Below, piece after piece: positions 31,887 to 42,918 of a DNA stretch of 64,000 nucleotides (its first letter is position 1; each line of letters opens with the position of its first letter). The DNA is taken from the NCBI GenBank assembly GCA_037954665.1, contig JBBMOL010000599.1, forward strand, positions 1 through 64,000, written 5' to 3'. Both the position numbers and the translations under genes were made by a program. The notes below the pieces were generated by a model. It ran no database searches, had not been told where the DNA came from, and saw only the letters and a list, made by a program, of their open reading frames with translations. The stretch comes from Laguncularia racemosa (Eukaryota > Streptophyta > Magnoliopsida > Myrtales > Combretaceae).

Positions 31887-32700
31887 TGATACGAACTACG
31901 CCAACCCGTGACGAAACCTGATACCAATACGTTTGGAAATTCGTTACCTACGATGCCAAACACCTAAAGTGGAAACCGTGACCCGTTGTCTATAAGCGAG
32001 ACAAGAACCTTAGTATAATGTGAAGATGCCACAATCGGGATGACAAACCGATTGATAAGTCGGGTTGAACGCCACAGAAATAAAATCCGATAAGTTCTAG
32101 TTAGTTCTTGAAGAACCAAGAGAGGTGCCTCTCAAAAGTGTTTAATGTTCAAAGATGCAAATTCTAAGTTGTTCTAAACCCTAGGAGCTTTTATACTAGG
32201 GTTACAATTCGTGAAAAGCAAGTCCAAAACAACATAGCTTAGATAAGTTGCATAAAAACATGAAAACAGAACAAGAAAGCCGGCGGTGTAAACATGAAGG
32301 CTGGCGGCCTTGAGCCGGCCTTGAAGAGATACACGGTCGTGTACCTCTAGATGTGTATCTTTCTGTGGATTTGCTTGACTCCATACACGGCTGTGCCTTT
32401 TAACCGTGTATGATTCTGTGCAATCTTGAGATTCCTACACGGCCGTACCTTGAAAATACACGCTCTTTTCATCCCGTGTCCGGTGTGACTTGTACAAAAG
32501 CAAGGGTCTTCCCATGGTTGTTCCAATCCGTTCCAACTTCATGATTGCTCCAATCCTTTCCGGCTTCATGGACAACCTTTATCAACCCGTTAAGTGCTTC
32601 CTCAATTCATTTCGCTCGATTTCTTGCGATCGGTCCAGGCGGCACTTCAAGAGGATCCACATTTCTTCTTCCGGCTTGGTTCTCATCATGGATCTCATCA
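31887..32700 (-). mobile_element. Solo LTR-C
   Basis: 814 bp, on + TGATACGAACTACG to GGATCTCATCA, flanked by GATGA at 31882-31886 and 32701-32705. It corresponds to the C 3' LTR (16070-16948), including the ORF tail portion (about 32463-32700) and ACACGG/CCGTGT words (32330-32455). It landed at the junction of an A-family PBS and LTR (CCAAAAGATGATGTGCC). Confidence 0.9.
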
Positions 32701-34615
32701 GATGATGTGCCTAAAACCAAGATTAAGCACATGCAAAACTAATTTGAAAGACAATTAGACAATGTCAATCAAACTAATTTGGCAATTGCACAATTCCTCA
32801 ATATTTATGAACCAATTCCCACAACAAGGACATGACCAAGAATGAATCCAAGTATGATGAAGCTCTGATACCAAAAGATGATGTGCCTAAAAGGGAATTA
32901 AGCACAAATAAAAACAAACCAAATATCAACCTCAAAGGACAAGATCAAATTCAGTTCACAAGAGAGACAATTTGCGTAAATCCTAATTGATGGATGATGA
33001 GTCAAATGATAAAATCAAAGAGATGAAATCCACAAAGATGATAATCCTCAATTGAATTAATTAGCCAACTTAAATTCCAAGAGAATCCCAATCAACAACA
33101 CACAAATTCAAACCGTGATCCTCCTCACAACAAAGAAATTCTACGCCACAAGTATAATGACAAATTGATGGTATTAACAAGTGCTAAAAACCACAATTAT
33201 GCAATGATAATTTGATTACAAATGCATTCAAAATCTGTCTAACAAGACTTCAATCCAACCCTAGATATGACTCACTAGACATGAAAAGAAACACAACAAT
33301 AAGAAATTGATATAATTCACAATTTCCCCTTGTTGCACTCGCCACAATTCTAATTCTTGGGATTGAAATTGATAAGAGAAATTGAACTAGGAAGAACCCT
33401 AATTCCCTCACGTAAAGTGTATGTTCAAATCTGTAAAATTGGCCCCTCAAACCCTACTTTAAGCAAGTATTTATACTTGTTCCCTCTAGGGTTAGAAAAT
33501 GCACAAAATTACAACTATGCCACTTTTAGGGTGGTCGGTCCTAAAACTCAATTACAACTAAATAAAAGTGTCCCAAGATGCTAAATAGTCCAAGTAAATA
33601 ACAAATATGTAAAGATTAGTCTTCAAGATGCTAGCTCTTTCATAGGATTCGTCAGCCTAGCTCATCACCAATTTAGGTCGGTCCTTGGATAACCCACAAG
33701 CTGAGTTTTAGTGAGCTTATCCATCACTCTATAACGCCTGATAAGTGTACCTGTTGGAATATATAATACATGAATAAGAAAAAAGAGGTTAGTAAACAAA
33801 TAATTATAGGGTTAAGTGATGAGAAATTTTCCGGCACCACCTATACCTTCAGAACTAGATTTGGCTGATGGTCCAAATCGCTTATATCTTTACTTTATAT
33901 CTTTTATTCTAATAAATATTTGAGAAATAATCTTACTGGTACAATAATAATTCTCCATGGGATGCCAATATGTCCTAAACTAGTTGATGGACACGGGACA
34001 TTTTCAGATTTACGATCAAAGACCCGCTGCAATTGTTTCCATTCTGAAGCATTGGCTCATGAAGACTTATGATATTTTTGTACTTTGTAATTGTTCTATA
34101 GACTATCTTATGTTGTATTTTCTTTTGGGAAACTTTCATTTTTATTGTAATTTCTATTTAGGACCAACCACCTTAAAAGTAGCATACTTGTAATTTTTAA
34201 CCATTTTCTAACCCTAGGGGTAGCAAGTATAAATACTTGCTTATAGTAGGGTTTGAGGAGGCCAAAATTTTCAAAATACACTTCACATTTTCATGAGAGG
34301 GCTTAGGGTTTCGCTCGATCAAATTTCTCTTATCAATTTCAATTTCCAAGAGTTGAAATTGTGGCGAATGCAACAAAGGGCAATTGTGAGTAATATTAAT
34401 TCCTTCTTTGTTATGTTTCCTTTTCATCACTAGTGAGTCATATCTAGGGTTGAATTGGATGTTCTCGGTCAGATTTGTTATTGCAATTGTGATCAAATAT
34501 GATGTTATGAGATTGTTTTTTTAGTTTTTGAAATCATCTTCAATATTGGAATCATTTGTAACGTGAATGGTGATTGTTAATAGGGGATAAAATCACGGTA
34601 CTAGATTTGTTCTCC

Positions 34616-35626
34616 TGATGGGAAAAATTCTGGCACTGTCAACCTCTTCAGAACCCAATTTGGATGATTAACCAAATTGCTCATATTTTATCTTATGTCT
34701 TTATTTCTAATAAACTTTGAGAATAATCTTACAGGTACAATTATATATCTCCATGGGATGCCAAAATGTCCTACAACTTTAGTTGGACACAGAACATTTT
34801 TCTGGATAACAATCAAAGGCCCGCTGCGATTGTTCTCTATTCTGAGGCATTGGATCATGAAGATTTATGTTATTTTGTATCTTGTAAATTTTTATTGAAC
34901 TATTTTGGTTGTATTTTGGTTTTGGGACACATTTATTTCTTTGTAACTTTCATTTAGGGTTAGCCACCTTAAAAGTGGGAAGCTTGTAATTTTGAGCACT
35001 TTTTAACCCTAGGAGTAGCAAGTATAAATACTTGCTTAAGAGAGGGTTTGAGGGGCTTATCATTTTGCTTATTATACACCTCCTTTCACGTGAGAATTAG
35101 GGTTCATACCTTGGTTCCAAACTCTTATCAATTTCAATACCAAGAGTTGAAATTGTGGCGAGTGCAACATCTTGAAATTGTGAGTTATATCAATTTCATT
35201 TTGTTGTGATTTCTTTTCTTCTCTAGTGTGTCATATCTAGGGTTGAATTGAGATAGTTCTTGGTCAGAATTACTTGTTGTTATTCATGAATTCTTATGCT
35301 TATTTGAAGGAATTATCAAATTGATTCGATTCATCTTTGAAGATTTCCTTGATAACGTGTTCTTCATTATTGGAAAAGGGATTGTTTTGTTACGGTTTTC
35401 TTTTGTCAAATTGAGGATTCATTTGCGTGGATTACATGAAATTAGAGTGTTGTTAGAAGGAATTTTCATTGTGGTATTCTAATTATATCATTGGTTGTTT
35501 GAATTTCATCATTTCATCATTAGGGTTCAATTGAAAAGTGCCATTTTTGGATCCGATTTTTCCTTGACTTGAGATAGTTTTTCTTAAGTCTTTTGCATGT
35601 ACTTTTAAGTGTGTTTAGGCACATCA
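34616..35626 (+). repeat. D 5' LTR
   Basis: TGATGGGAAAAATTCTGGC to GTTTAGGCACATCA. U3 differs from family A, but from GGGACAC..TTTATTTC onward, including the TATA core (35023-35030), it closely resembles A and F LTRs. Confidence 0.92.
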
Positions 35627-35632
35627 TCTTTT

Positions 35633-35644
35633 TGGTATCAGAGC
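35633..35644 (+). other. D primer-binding site
   Basis: TGGTATCAGAGC after spacer TCTTTT, perfect initiator tRNA-Met complement. Confidence 0.9.
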
Positions 35645-36549
35645 TCTTGTTGAGAGAAGGTAATTGGTTGTATTCAATTTCATGGAAGTGATCATCAATT
35701 AGGGTTGATCAAGTAAAAATCGAAATTGTGTTGTTGTTGTTGTTTGAGATTGCGAAATTACTTTGGATTGGCATTTGATTTGCTGATTGTTGGAGTTGAT
35801 TTGGGAAGGTTATTATATCAGTTTGTGGACACTAATTCATGTGGAAGAGCAGAAGTACAAAGTGAAGTTTACTTTAGCAAATTTTTTTTGAAATTGTGAA
35901 ACTTACTAATTGTTGCTGTGAAGTAGCTTGTGGCGTGAGGAGTTGTGTTGTTTGTTGTCTTTGAATTGCATTGTGTAATTCTGAATTTGTGAAGTACAAT
36001 TTGAAGATTACATTAAGTTTGATTAGTAAGGAATTATTTGAATTCAAATCATATGCAATTAAGTTGTGGGAGTTAATGATTGCTTTTTGAATTTGAATTC
36101 ATTGTTACCAATTGAGGATGGCTTGCAATAAGTGAAGTTATTTGAATTTCAAATTGAAAGTTGCTGCCTATAGTGGGATTCGGAATTCATTTTGGGAAAG
36201 CTACTTATTAATCTTTTGTCTTCATTATTTACCATGGAAGTTAAAGACTACTTGTAATCAATATTCACCTTGTTGTTGCCATGGAAGTGATACATCTTAA
36301 TCATTGTTATTGCTAGTGTGTTGACGTGGAGTGAACTTGTGGAAATTAAATTTGCTGCACCGTGTACTTTTAGCTTGTTGTGGAGAAGTGTATTACACGT
36401 GAGTTGCAATTATAAAATTGTAACATTAAGTGGGTTTGTTTGTTTGTCTTTGTAGTTGCTATTGTGTGGAGTTTAAGGAAGTATAGTAGTGGAAGTGTGT
36501 ACCCTTGAACCATATCGTTTTGAGGAACAACATAAAAGAATCTACAAAT
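35645..36549 (+). other. D untranslated leader
   Basis: About 0.9 kb noncoding, homologous to the F leader over most of its length (GGTTGTATTCAATTT, TTGAATTTGAATTC). No additional gene. Confidence 0.75.
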
Positions 36550-38493
36550 ATGTCTAATGACAGTGTGAATGGGGGATTGGGTGAAGAAGCCAATAGCCAG
36601 GTTAGTGGAGGACATGGTTGTAATGTGGCAGGCAGGAGAACTTTGGAGGAACAACTTTAGGAGCTTACTACTATGGTTGCTACACTAGCAACTAGAGTTA
36701 ACAGGATGACTTTACCACAACCACCAGTGGTAAACCAACCAGCACCACCTCGAGTAGCTCCACAAAACCCTCATCGAAATAGAGTAGTGGGTAATGGAGA
36801 CTTAAATAGAAGGATGGGTGAGGAGCATATTCCAAACAAGGAAGAAAGGGATGATAATTTTGGGGTCAACCTAAATCAGAATAGGGATTTCAGGCCACCT
36901 CGGGGTTTGGAGTATGTGAAACTACAGATGCCATCCTATGATGGTAAGGGATTAGCATATGAGTACCTAGACTGGGAGGATAAGGTCAAAGGTCTCTTCG
37001 AATGTTATGAGATCAACGACAGTACTAGGGTCAGATTGGCTGTTGTTGAATTTGTAGGGTATGCTGCACTTTGGTGGAAGAATCTGATCATCAATAGGCG
37101 TCAGGATGGAGAGGCTGAGGTTCAGACCTGGAGGGATATGAAGAGGTTGTTAAGGAAAAGGTTCATTCCTGAGCACTACAAACAGGAGCTGTTTATGCGA
37201 CTGCAAACCTTGAGGCAGGGGGGTAAAACAGTGGATGATTATGTGCAGGAATTTGAGACCCTTATGATTAGGTGTGGGTCTGTTGAGCCTCCGGAACAAA
37301 CTATAGCACGATTTGTCTCAGGTCTAAAATATGAGATAGCGTGTATTGTTGAGCTGCAGCGCTATACCACACTTGATGAGGCTATTCAGTTGGCCTTAAA
37401 AGTAGAGAGACAGAGGAGGTCCAACTTCTTTAGGGCTCCTAGCAGTAGGCCTAACATTGCTAATAGACCCATCTCAGTCGACAGTCGATCAGGGGGAGCA
37501 AAGGCAGTAGGTGAGGGAGTCAAGGCAGTGGACACTACTACCCCAACCATTATAAGAGAAAACTTACCCACTGGAAAGGGTAAAGAGGTCATGGCACTAG
37601 AAACGAGGTAGGTTGTTCCCGGATCTACTAGTGGGAAAGCGTGCCAGATAAAATGTTTTAAATGCATGGTATTTGGGCATATAGCTGCACAGTGTCCAAA
37701 TAAGAGGGTGATGACTGTTATGGAAGACATTGGAGAGGACACTGAGGATGACCATGAATAGATTGAGCCTACAGATCTACCAACAGCATTGCAGGAATAT
37801 TATGATGATCAGAATGCAAATGCGCCTGAGGAGCATACTGGAGGGAAATATCTACCCCTCAATGTGTTACGCAGGATTTTGTCCACATCTCCTGATATCA
37901 GTGATATTCAGAGGGAGAACATATTTCATACCTCTTGCAGAATCAGAGGTAATCTTTGTGTACTCATCATCGATAGTGGTAGTTGCACGAATGTTATATC
38001 TGTTGCACTAGTAGACAAATTACAACTGTCTACTATACCCCATCCTAGTCCTTATCATTTGCATTGGCTGGATAATAGAGGTAGTATGCATGTTACCTTT
38101 AAGGCAAAGGTTCTTGTGAGTGTCGAGCAGAACTATCATGATGAGATCCTTTGTGATATAGTTCCTATGCATGCATTCCATTTGCTGTTGGGTCGGCCCT
38201 GGTTGTATGATCGACGGGTGATACATGATGGGTTTAAAAATACCTACATGTTCAGCATGGGCGAGACACGCATAATCCTATTACCAATGACTCCATCTGA
38301 GGTCCAGGGTTTTCAGAAACAGGTCAGGCATCCATCCACTACCATGGTTAGTCGGGGGAGCAGGACAATAGAGATCCTAGGGTTCAATTCCACAACTGAT
38401 CCTCTAGATTTGAGGGCAAATCTTTCAGAAGCCCGAGGAGATGATGGCAAAAATTCTGGCACTGTCAACCTCTTTAGAACCCAATTTGGATGA
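36550..38493 (+). pseudogene. D gag-CCHC-protease ORF with three amber codons
   Basis: ATG 36550 (MSNDSVNGGLGEEANSQVSG). One frame of 647 codons with only three stops, all TAG: 36658 (codon 37), 37609 (codon 354) and 37759 (codon 404). Gag core: KLQMPSYDGKGLAYEYLDW, AALWWKNLI, FETLMIRC. CCHC knuckle: CFKCMVFGHIAAQC, about codons 369-382. Protease: IIDSGSCTNV (D-S-G, D near codon 475) and LLGRPWLYD. The end is IEILGFNSTTDPLDLRANLS then EARGDDG, the C-terminal tail shared by the family, and the frame enters the 3' LTR. It is the most complete coding copy of the non-autonomous group and the best reference for the others. Confidence 0.88.
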
Positions 38494-39447
38494 TTAACCA
38501 AATTGCTCATATTTTATCTGATGTCTTTATTTCTAATAAACTTTGAGAATAATCTTACAGGTACAATTATATATCTCCATGGGATGCCAAAATGTCCTAC
38601 AACTTCATTTGGACACAGAACATTTTTCTGGATAACAATCAAGGGCCCGTTGCGATTGTTCTCTATTCTAAAGCATTGGATCATGAAGATTTATGTTATT
38701 TTGTATCTTGTAAATTTTTATTGAACTATTTTGGTTGTATTTTGGTTTTGGGACACTTTTATTTCTTTGTAACTTTCATTTAGGGTTAGCCACCTTAAAA
38801 GTGGCAAACTTGTAATTTTGAACACTTTTTAACCCTAGGAGTAGCAAGTATAAATACTTGCTTAAGAGAGGGTTTGAGGGGCTTATCATTTTGCAGATTA
38901 AACACCTCCTTTCACATGAGAATTAGGGTTCATACCTTGGTTTCAAGCTCTTATCAATTTCAATACCAAGAGTTGAAATTGTGGCGAGTGAAACATCTTG
39001 AAATTGTGAGTTATATCAATTTCATTTTGTTGTGATTTCTTTTCTTCTCTAGTGTGTCATATCTAGGGTTGAATTGAGATAATTCTTGGTCAGAATTACT
39101 TGTTATTCACGAATTCTTATGCTTATTTGAAGGAATTATCAAATTGATCCGATTCATCTTTGAAGATTTCCTTGATAACGTGTTCTTCATTATTGGAAAA
39201 GGGATTGTTTTGTTACGGTTTTCTTTGTCAAATTGAGGATTCATTTGCGTGGATTACATGAAATTAGAGTGTTGTTAGAAGTCATTTTCATTGTGGTATT
39301 CTAATTATATCATTGGTTGTTTGAATTTCATCATTTCATCATTAGGGTTCAATTGAAAAGTGCCATTTTTGGATCCGATTTTGCCTTGACTTGAGATAGT
39401 TTTTCTAAAGTCTTTGGATGTGCTTTTAAGTGTGTTTAGGCACATCA
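38442..39447 (+). repeat. D 3' LTR
   Basis: TGATGGCAAAAATTCTGGC to GTTTAGGCACATCA, preceded by GAAGCCCGAGGAGA. TATA box at 38849-38856. A second change at the very start (GGC for GGG) distinguishes it from the 5' LTR. Confidence 0.92.
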
Positions 39448-39762
39448 TCTCCTTGGAATAATTCACGTGGATTTCATTTGTAATTGTTGTTATTTGGTGA
39501 AGTTTAACCTTGTTGGATTGTTGATTGCATCTTTGGTCCTTTAGATTTCATCAAAATTCCAATAGGATTCACGTAATTGCTAGTCCAATTGAATCGGTTT
39601 ATATGTGTGAGTTGGGGCTTGTTTCTTTGATTCATTTGCATATGCTTGGGCTTAGTTTTGAGCACATCATTGAGTTGCTCAAAATGGACCATCATTGCCA
39701 TGATTCGAATTCCTTTGACTCTTGTCCTAATGATAGGTTTTATCGGATTTTGATTCCTATCA

Positions 39763-40996
39763 ATCACTTATAGACTAAGAAAAGAAATAATCATTAAAAG
39801 TGAACTTGGATGTTAAATCCTTCCAGAGTTACTAATGTAATTAACTAATTATTATTCAATTTCATTATTATATTCTTAGACCATAAGAATTCCTAAATTA
39901 AACTAGTAGCTCTCTTGAGTCTTACTAATTCCTAATTCTTGGTTAATTAATTGGAATTTTTCCTTATTAAAATCCCTAGAATTGCATTATATTTAAACTA
40001 TAAACTCTGCTATTAAGTTTGACCCTAATCTAGAAAATTTACATTATCCTATCTTTAGGATTACATGCAACTCATTCCAATTATGCTAGATCTATTCTAA
40101 TAAAGAATATCTTGATCTCTATATAAGAAATTAAAATTAAGCTAAATTGCCTTCAATATTAAATTGAAAGCAATTAAGAACACATAATTGAATAGCAAGA
40201 ATGAACATTAAATTATTGAATAATAAATTAGAATAATTGCATGTTCATTCTAGGATTTATCATACCTAAGTACTAAGGAAAGTTTAAAGTAGCTACATAT
40301 TTAATCTAGTAGTAGAAATATAAAAAGAACGCATAAAGAAAAGCATTAAAACTAAAAACTAAAATTCTTTTAATCTATTCCAATATCCTATTAATCTCTA
40401 TTCGAATCTATCTTCTAATATATCTTCTTCGTCTAATCTCTCTTTCTAGTATTTATATAGATGTCAAATTTTAGCATGGTCATACCTTAAGGGCAACTTG
40501 AGCGGGTTTATCTCCTCTTGTTCTAATCTAAGCAGTTTTAGCCTCGACACACTCACCAGCATAGCATGTCCATTCCCATGTTGCCCCTGCAACGCCTGGT
40601 TAGCACGGTTCCTTTACACACTGCTTTGTGTGATTGGACATGGCTGCTTTTCACACTCTATACATAGTTGTACTCCTTCACAATGTTGGGCTTCTATATT
40701 GCAAAATTGATATTTTTTTTCTTCAACTTTCTTATAATTACTCTATTAAATCATTGAGTGTATTTCAAAGCTTTGAAATCAAAATAAAGTTTGGGTTTGA
40801 GTGCAATACCAAGATAAAATGTAAAAAAAGTAAATAAAAGGTTATTGTAAGTGTTATAAATAATAAGTACTTTATAACCCTTATCGGCAATTAGTATGTC
40901 CCACAGCTAAAGTGCACGACAAAAGGACAAGGCATTTGCAAATATCTGAATCACAATCCCAATGAACATGATAAATATAAGATGGTTTACAATGTT
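39763..40996 (+). other. Unassigned AT-rich stretch
   Basis: No recognised ORF, LTR end or PBS. Short A/T-rich sequence with TATATAAG near 40119 and TATTTATATAG near 40450, and a slightly GC-richer part near 40500-40640 (CCCATGTTGCCCCTGC). It may be host intergenic DNA or an old element too decayed to recognise. Confidence 0.35.
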
Positions 40997-41400
40997 TGAT
41001 GTGCTCAAGACTAATTACAAGTACACAATGCAATAGAGGATTCAATTGAACAATACACGATCAAAGTGGTATGAAACCTAAATTGAAAAATAGAACCTTA
41101 AAATTGCATGAAAAGAGATAGAAAAAGAGGAATTAATTCCTCACCAGATATTACTCACTAGTTAGAATTAGAATGGATTTGATGTTGTTGATATTACACA
41201 CAACAAAGATCAAATCCCACTCACCACACTTCAAGAAGAAATGATAAGAGCAATTTGGCGTAAAAGAGATGTCTCCTCACGGTTTCAATATCTAAAAATA
41301 ATGTGCCAAAAAGTCCTTTACAAAACCTAATTAACAAGTATTTATACCTACTCTAAATAAGGAAATTACAACTGCAAAATAAAAAAAAAAACCGGTCCTA
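40997..41400 (-). repeat. LTR fragment related to family E, minus strand
   Basis: It starts TGATGTGCTCAAGACTAATT. It contains ACTCACTAGTTAG, CAAGTATTTATACCTACTC (reverse TATA core, one arm degraded) and ends near ACCGGTCCTA. The U3 half is missing. Borders by eye. Confidence 0.55.
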
Positions 41401-42075
41401 TGAGCGATGGGAATCTACCTTGTAGTCCCAACAGTAGGGGAACCTGATTTGGATGTATAATCCAAGACATCTACATATGTTCATTTTCTTTACCTAATAA
41501 TGTTTATTTTTTTTTTTTTGCACTATAGCAGGTACATTGATTAGTCCTTACGAGATGGCCAGATAACATGCATTGATGATCAAATTAGGGACATCCTTGG
41601 ACTCACATCCAATGATCAGCAATGTACTCAATTGACTTAATGAACCGACCATTTGAAGACCATCTTTTGTACTTATATTTTCATTATTGAATCGGCCACT
41701 TTTACTCATTTTTGGGACTTACGATTTGTCTGTAATTTATTGTTAAAACCGGCCACTTTGTGGCATATGTTTAAGTTTTTGACATTTTAACCCTAATTAG
41801 ATCAAGTATAAATACTTGCTAACTAGGGTTTGTAGAGGACTTTTTAACATTTTGATAAAACCAAACACTTTGCCGTAAAGGAGTCCTTGCATGCAAATCA
41901 CATCTCTTATCAATTTCATGTGTGGAATTGATATGCCTTAAATTGAATTAAAGCATATGTAATCACACAATTCAAACAAGTGCTACTTAAATCAGGATTA
42001 ACCTTTAATTGGGTGTGAACCCTAAAATAGTTTATACTCTGAATTGCTAATCAGTGAGACTTAACACCAAAATGA
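41401..42075 (+). repeat. LTR fragment related to families D/E, plus strand
   Basis: It begins near GATGGGAATCTACC and includes CAGGTACATTGATTAG, ACCGGCCACTTTGTGG and CAAGTATAAATACTTGC (TATA core near 41805), then CTTATCAATTTCA. The fragment is head-to-head with 40997-41400 and is cut by the minus-strand LTR at 42076. Confidence 0.55.
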
Positions 42076-42918
42076 TGATGTGCTCAATTGAATTAAGCAC
42101 CTAACACAATTATCAAAGATGAACTCCTTACAACAATTAATTTCCATGCAAAGACGAAATGGCAATTACAAGACAATATCTAGGATACAACTCCATTAAA
42201 TTGATAACAATATAATGATGGAATTGAACCTACAATTGATGTAAAAAATCAGAACCAAGAAAACCCAAACCTAATCAATATTAGATATGATACACTAGTT
42301 ATGAAAAGGAAAAACAACTTAGGGATTGATATTACTCACAATTCACTAGGTTGCAACTCGCCACAATTCTAATGGATGAAATTGATAAGAGTCCTTATGA
42401 AATCTTACGAAGAACCCTAATCTCTTACGAAAATTTTGCAGCAATGGTAAGTGTATTCTCCTCTCTCTAAACCCTACTTAAGCAAGTATTTATACTTGCT
42501 CTCTTTAGGCTTAAAATGGCTAAACAATTACAACTATGCCACTAAAGGTGGCCGGCCCTAAAACACAAAATACAACCAAATAAAATGTCTAAAAAGCTTA
42601 TAAAATAAAGGGCTTAAGGAAAAAAACAAATATAAAAAATAGTCTTCAAAAAGATGACTCTTCAAATCAAATCGCGGTCCAACCATTTTTCAATTTAGGT
42701 CGATCCATGGATAACCCTAAGTTGAGTCTTAGTGATTTTGTCCTCCCCCTATAAAGCCCCATAAGTGTGCTGCAGAATAACAATACAAAAGTAATAAAAA
42801 GATTTTTAAAATAACTAATTCCAAGATCGATTTGTTAAAAAGGGGCCCCTCATCGCCAAGTTTTGAAACCCTTTTGGGCTCTTACCCAATATAGGTTTAA
42901 AGGATTTTGATTCCTTTA
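42076..42918 (-). repeat. Family A-like LTR, minus strand
   Basis: It starts TGATGTGCTCAATTG and contains CAAGTATTTATACTTGC (reverse TATA core near 42484) and CCATGGATAACCC. It ends near GATTTTGATTCCTTTA, a corrupted TCCTATCA. Closest to the LTR at 12140. From about 42800 the bases become smeared. Confidence 0.65.

Larger units (their letters stand above)
34616..39447 (+). mobile_element. Element D: complete non-autonomous gag-protease retrotransposon
   Basis: 4832 bp, LTRs 34616-35626 and 38442-39447, TSD TCTCC at 34611-34615 and 39448-39452. Perfect PBS at 35633. One long gag-CCHC-protease frame joins directly to the pol-like C-terminus DLRANLSEARGDD at the 3' LTR; RT, RNase H and integrase are absent. 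It lacks the 13-residue repeat domain. The LTRs differ at more sites than F's and by a few indels, so it is older. Confidence 0.94.
33817..39669 (+). mobile_element. Solo LTR-E split by element D
   Basis: Pieces 33817-34615 and 39453-39669, about 1.0 kb in total. It starts TGATGAGAAATTTTCC and ends TTTTGAGCACATCA. TSD TTAAG (33812-33816) and TTGAG (39670-39674) differ by one transition, consistent with age. Element D landed inside it, and it lies itself in a family-A LTR. Confidence 0.8.
20096..39762 (-). mobile_element. Composite of two A-family elements sharing LTRs, minus strand
   Basis: From left to right: 3' LTR (20096-21298), internal 1 (21299-23807), a shared LTR (from 23808, interrupted, truncated at 29271), internal 2 (29272-31886), and LTR 3 (from 32703, interrupted, ending CCTATCA at 39762). 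Without later inserts the order is LTR-internal-LTR-internal-LTR, as expected from unequal recombination between two copies. The outer 5-mers CAAAA (20091-20095) and ATCAC (39763-39767) do not match, which also fits recombination. Five other insertions lie within it. Confidence 0.75.
32703..39762 (-). repeat. Composite LTR 3 (family A), interrupted by LTR-E and element D
   Basis: Pieces 32703-33816 and 39670-39762 add up to about 1.2 kb, the normal family-A length. It starts TGATGTGCCTAAAACC, has the embedded PBS duplicate near 32865 (AGCTCTGATACCAAAAGATG), and ends GATTTTGATTCCTATCA. The two pieces join at TTAAG/TTGAG, the TSD of the inserted solo LTR-E. Confidence 0.82.

Noticed and set aside
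20091..39767. TSD around the whole minus-strand composite
   Set aside because: CAAAA on the left and ATCAC on the right do not match, so no single insertion event can be claimed.
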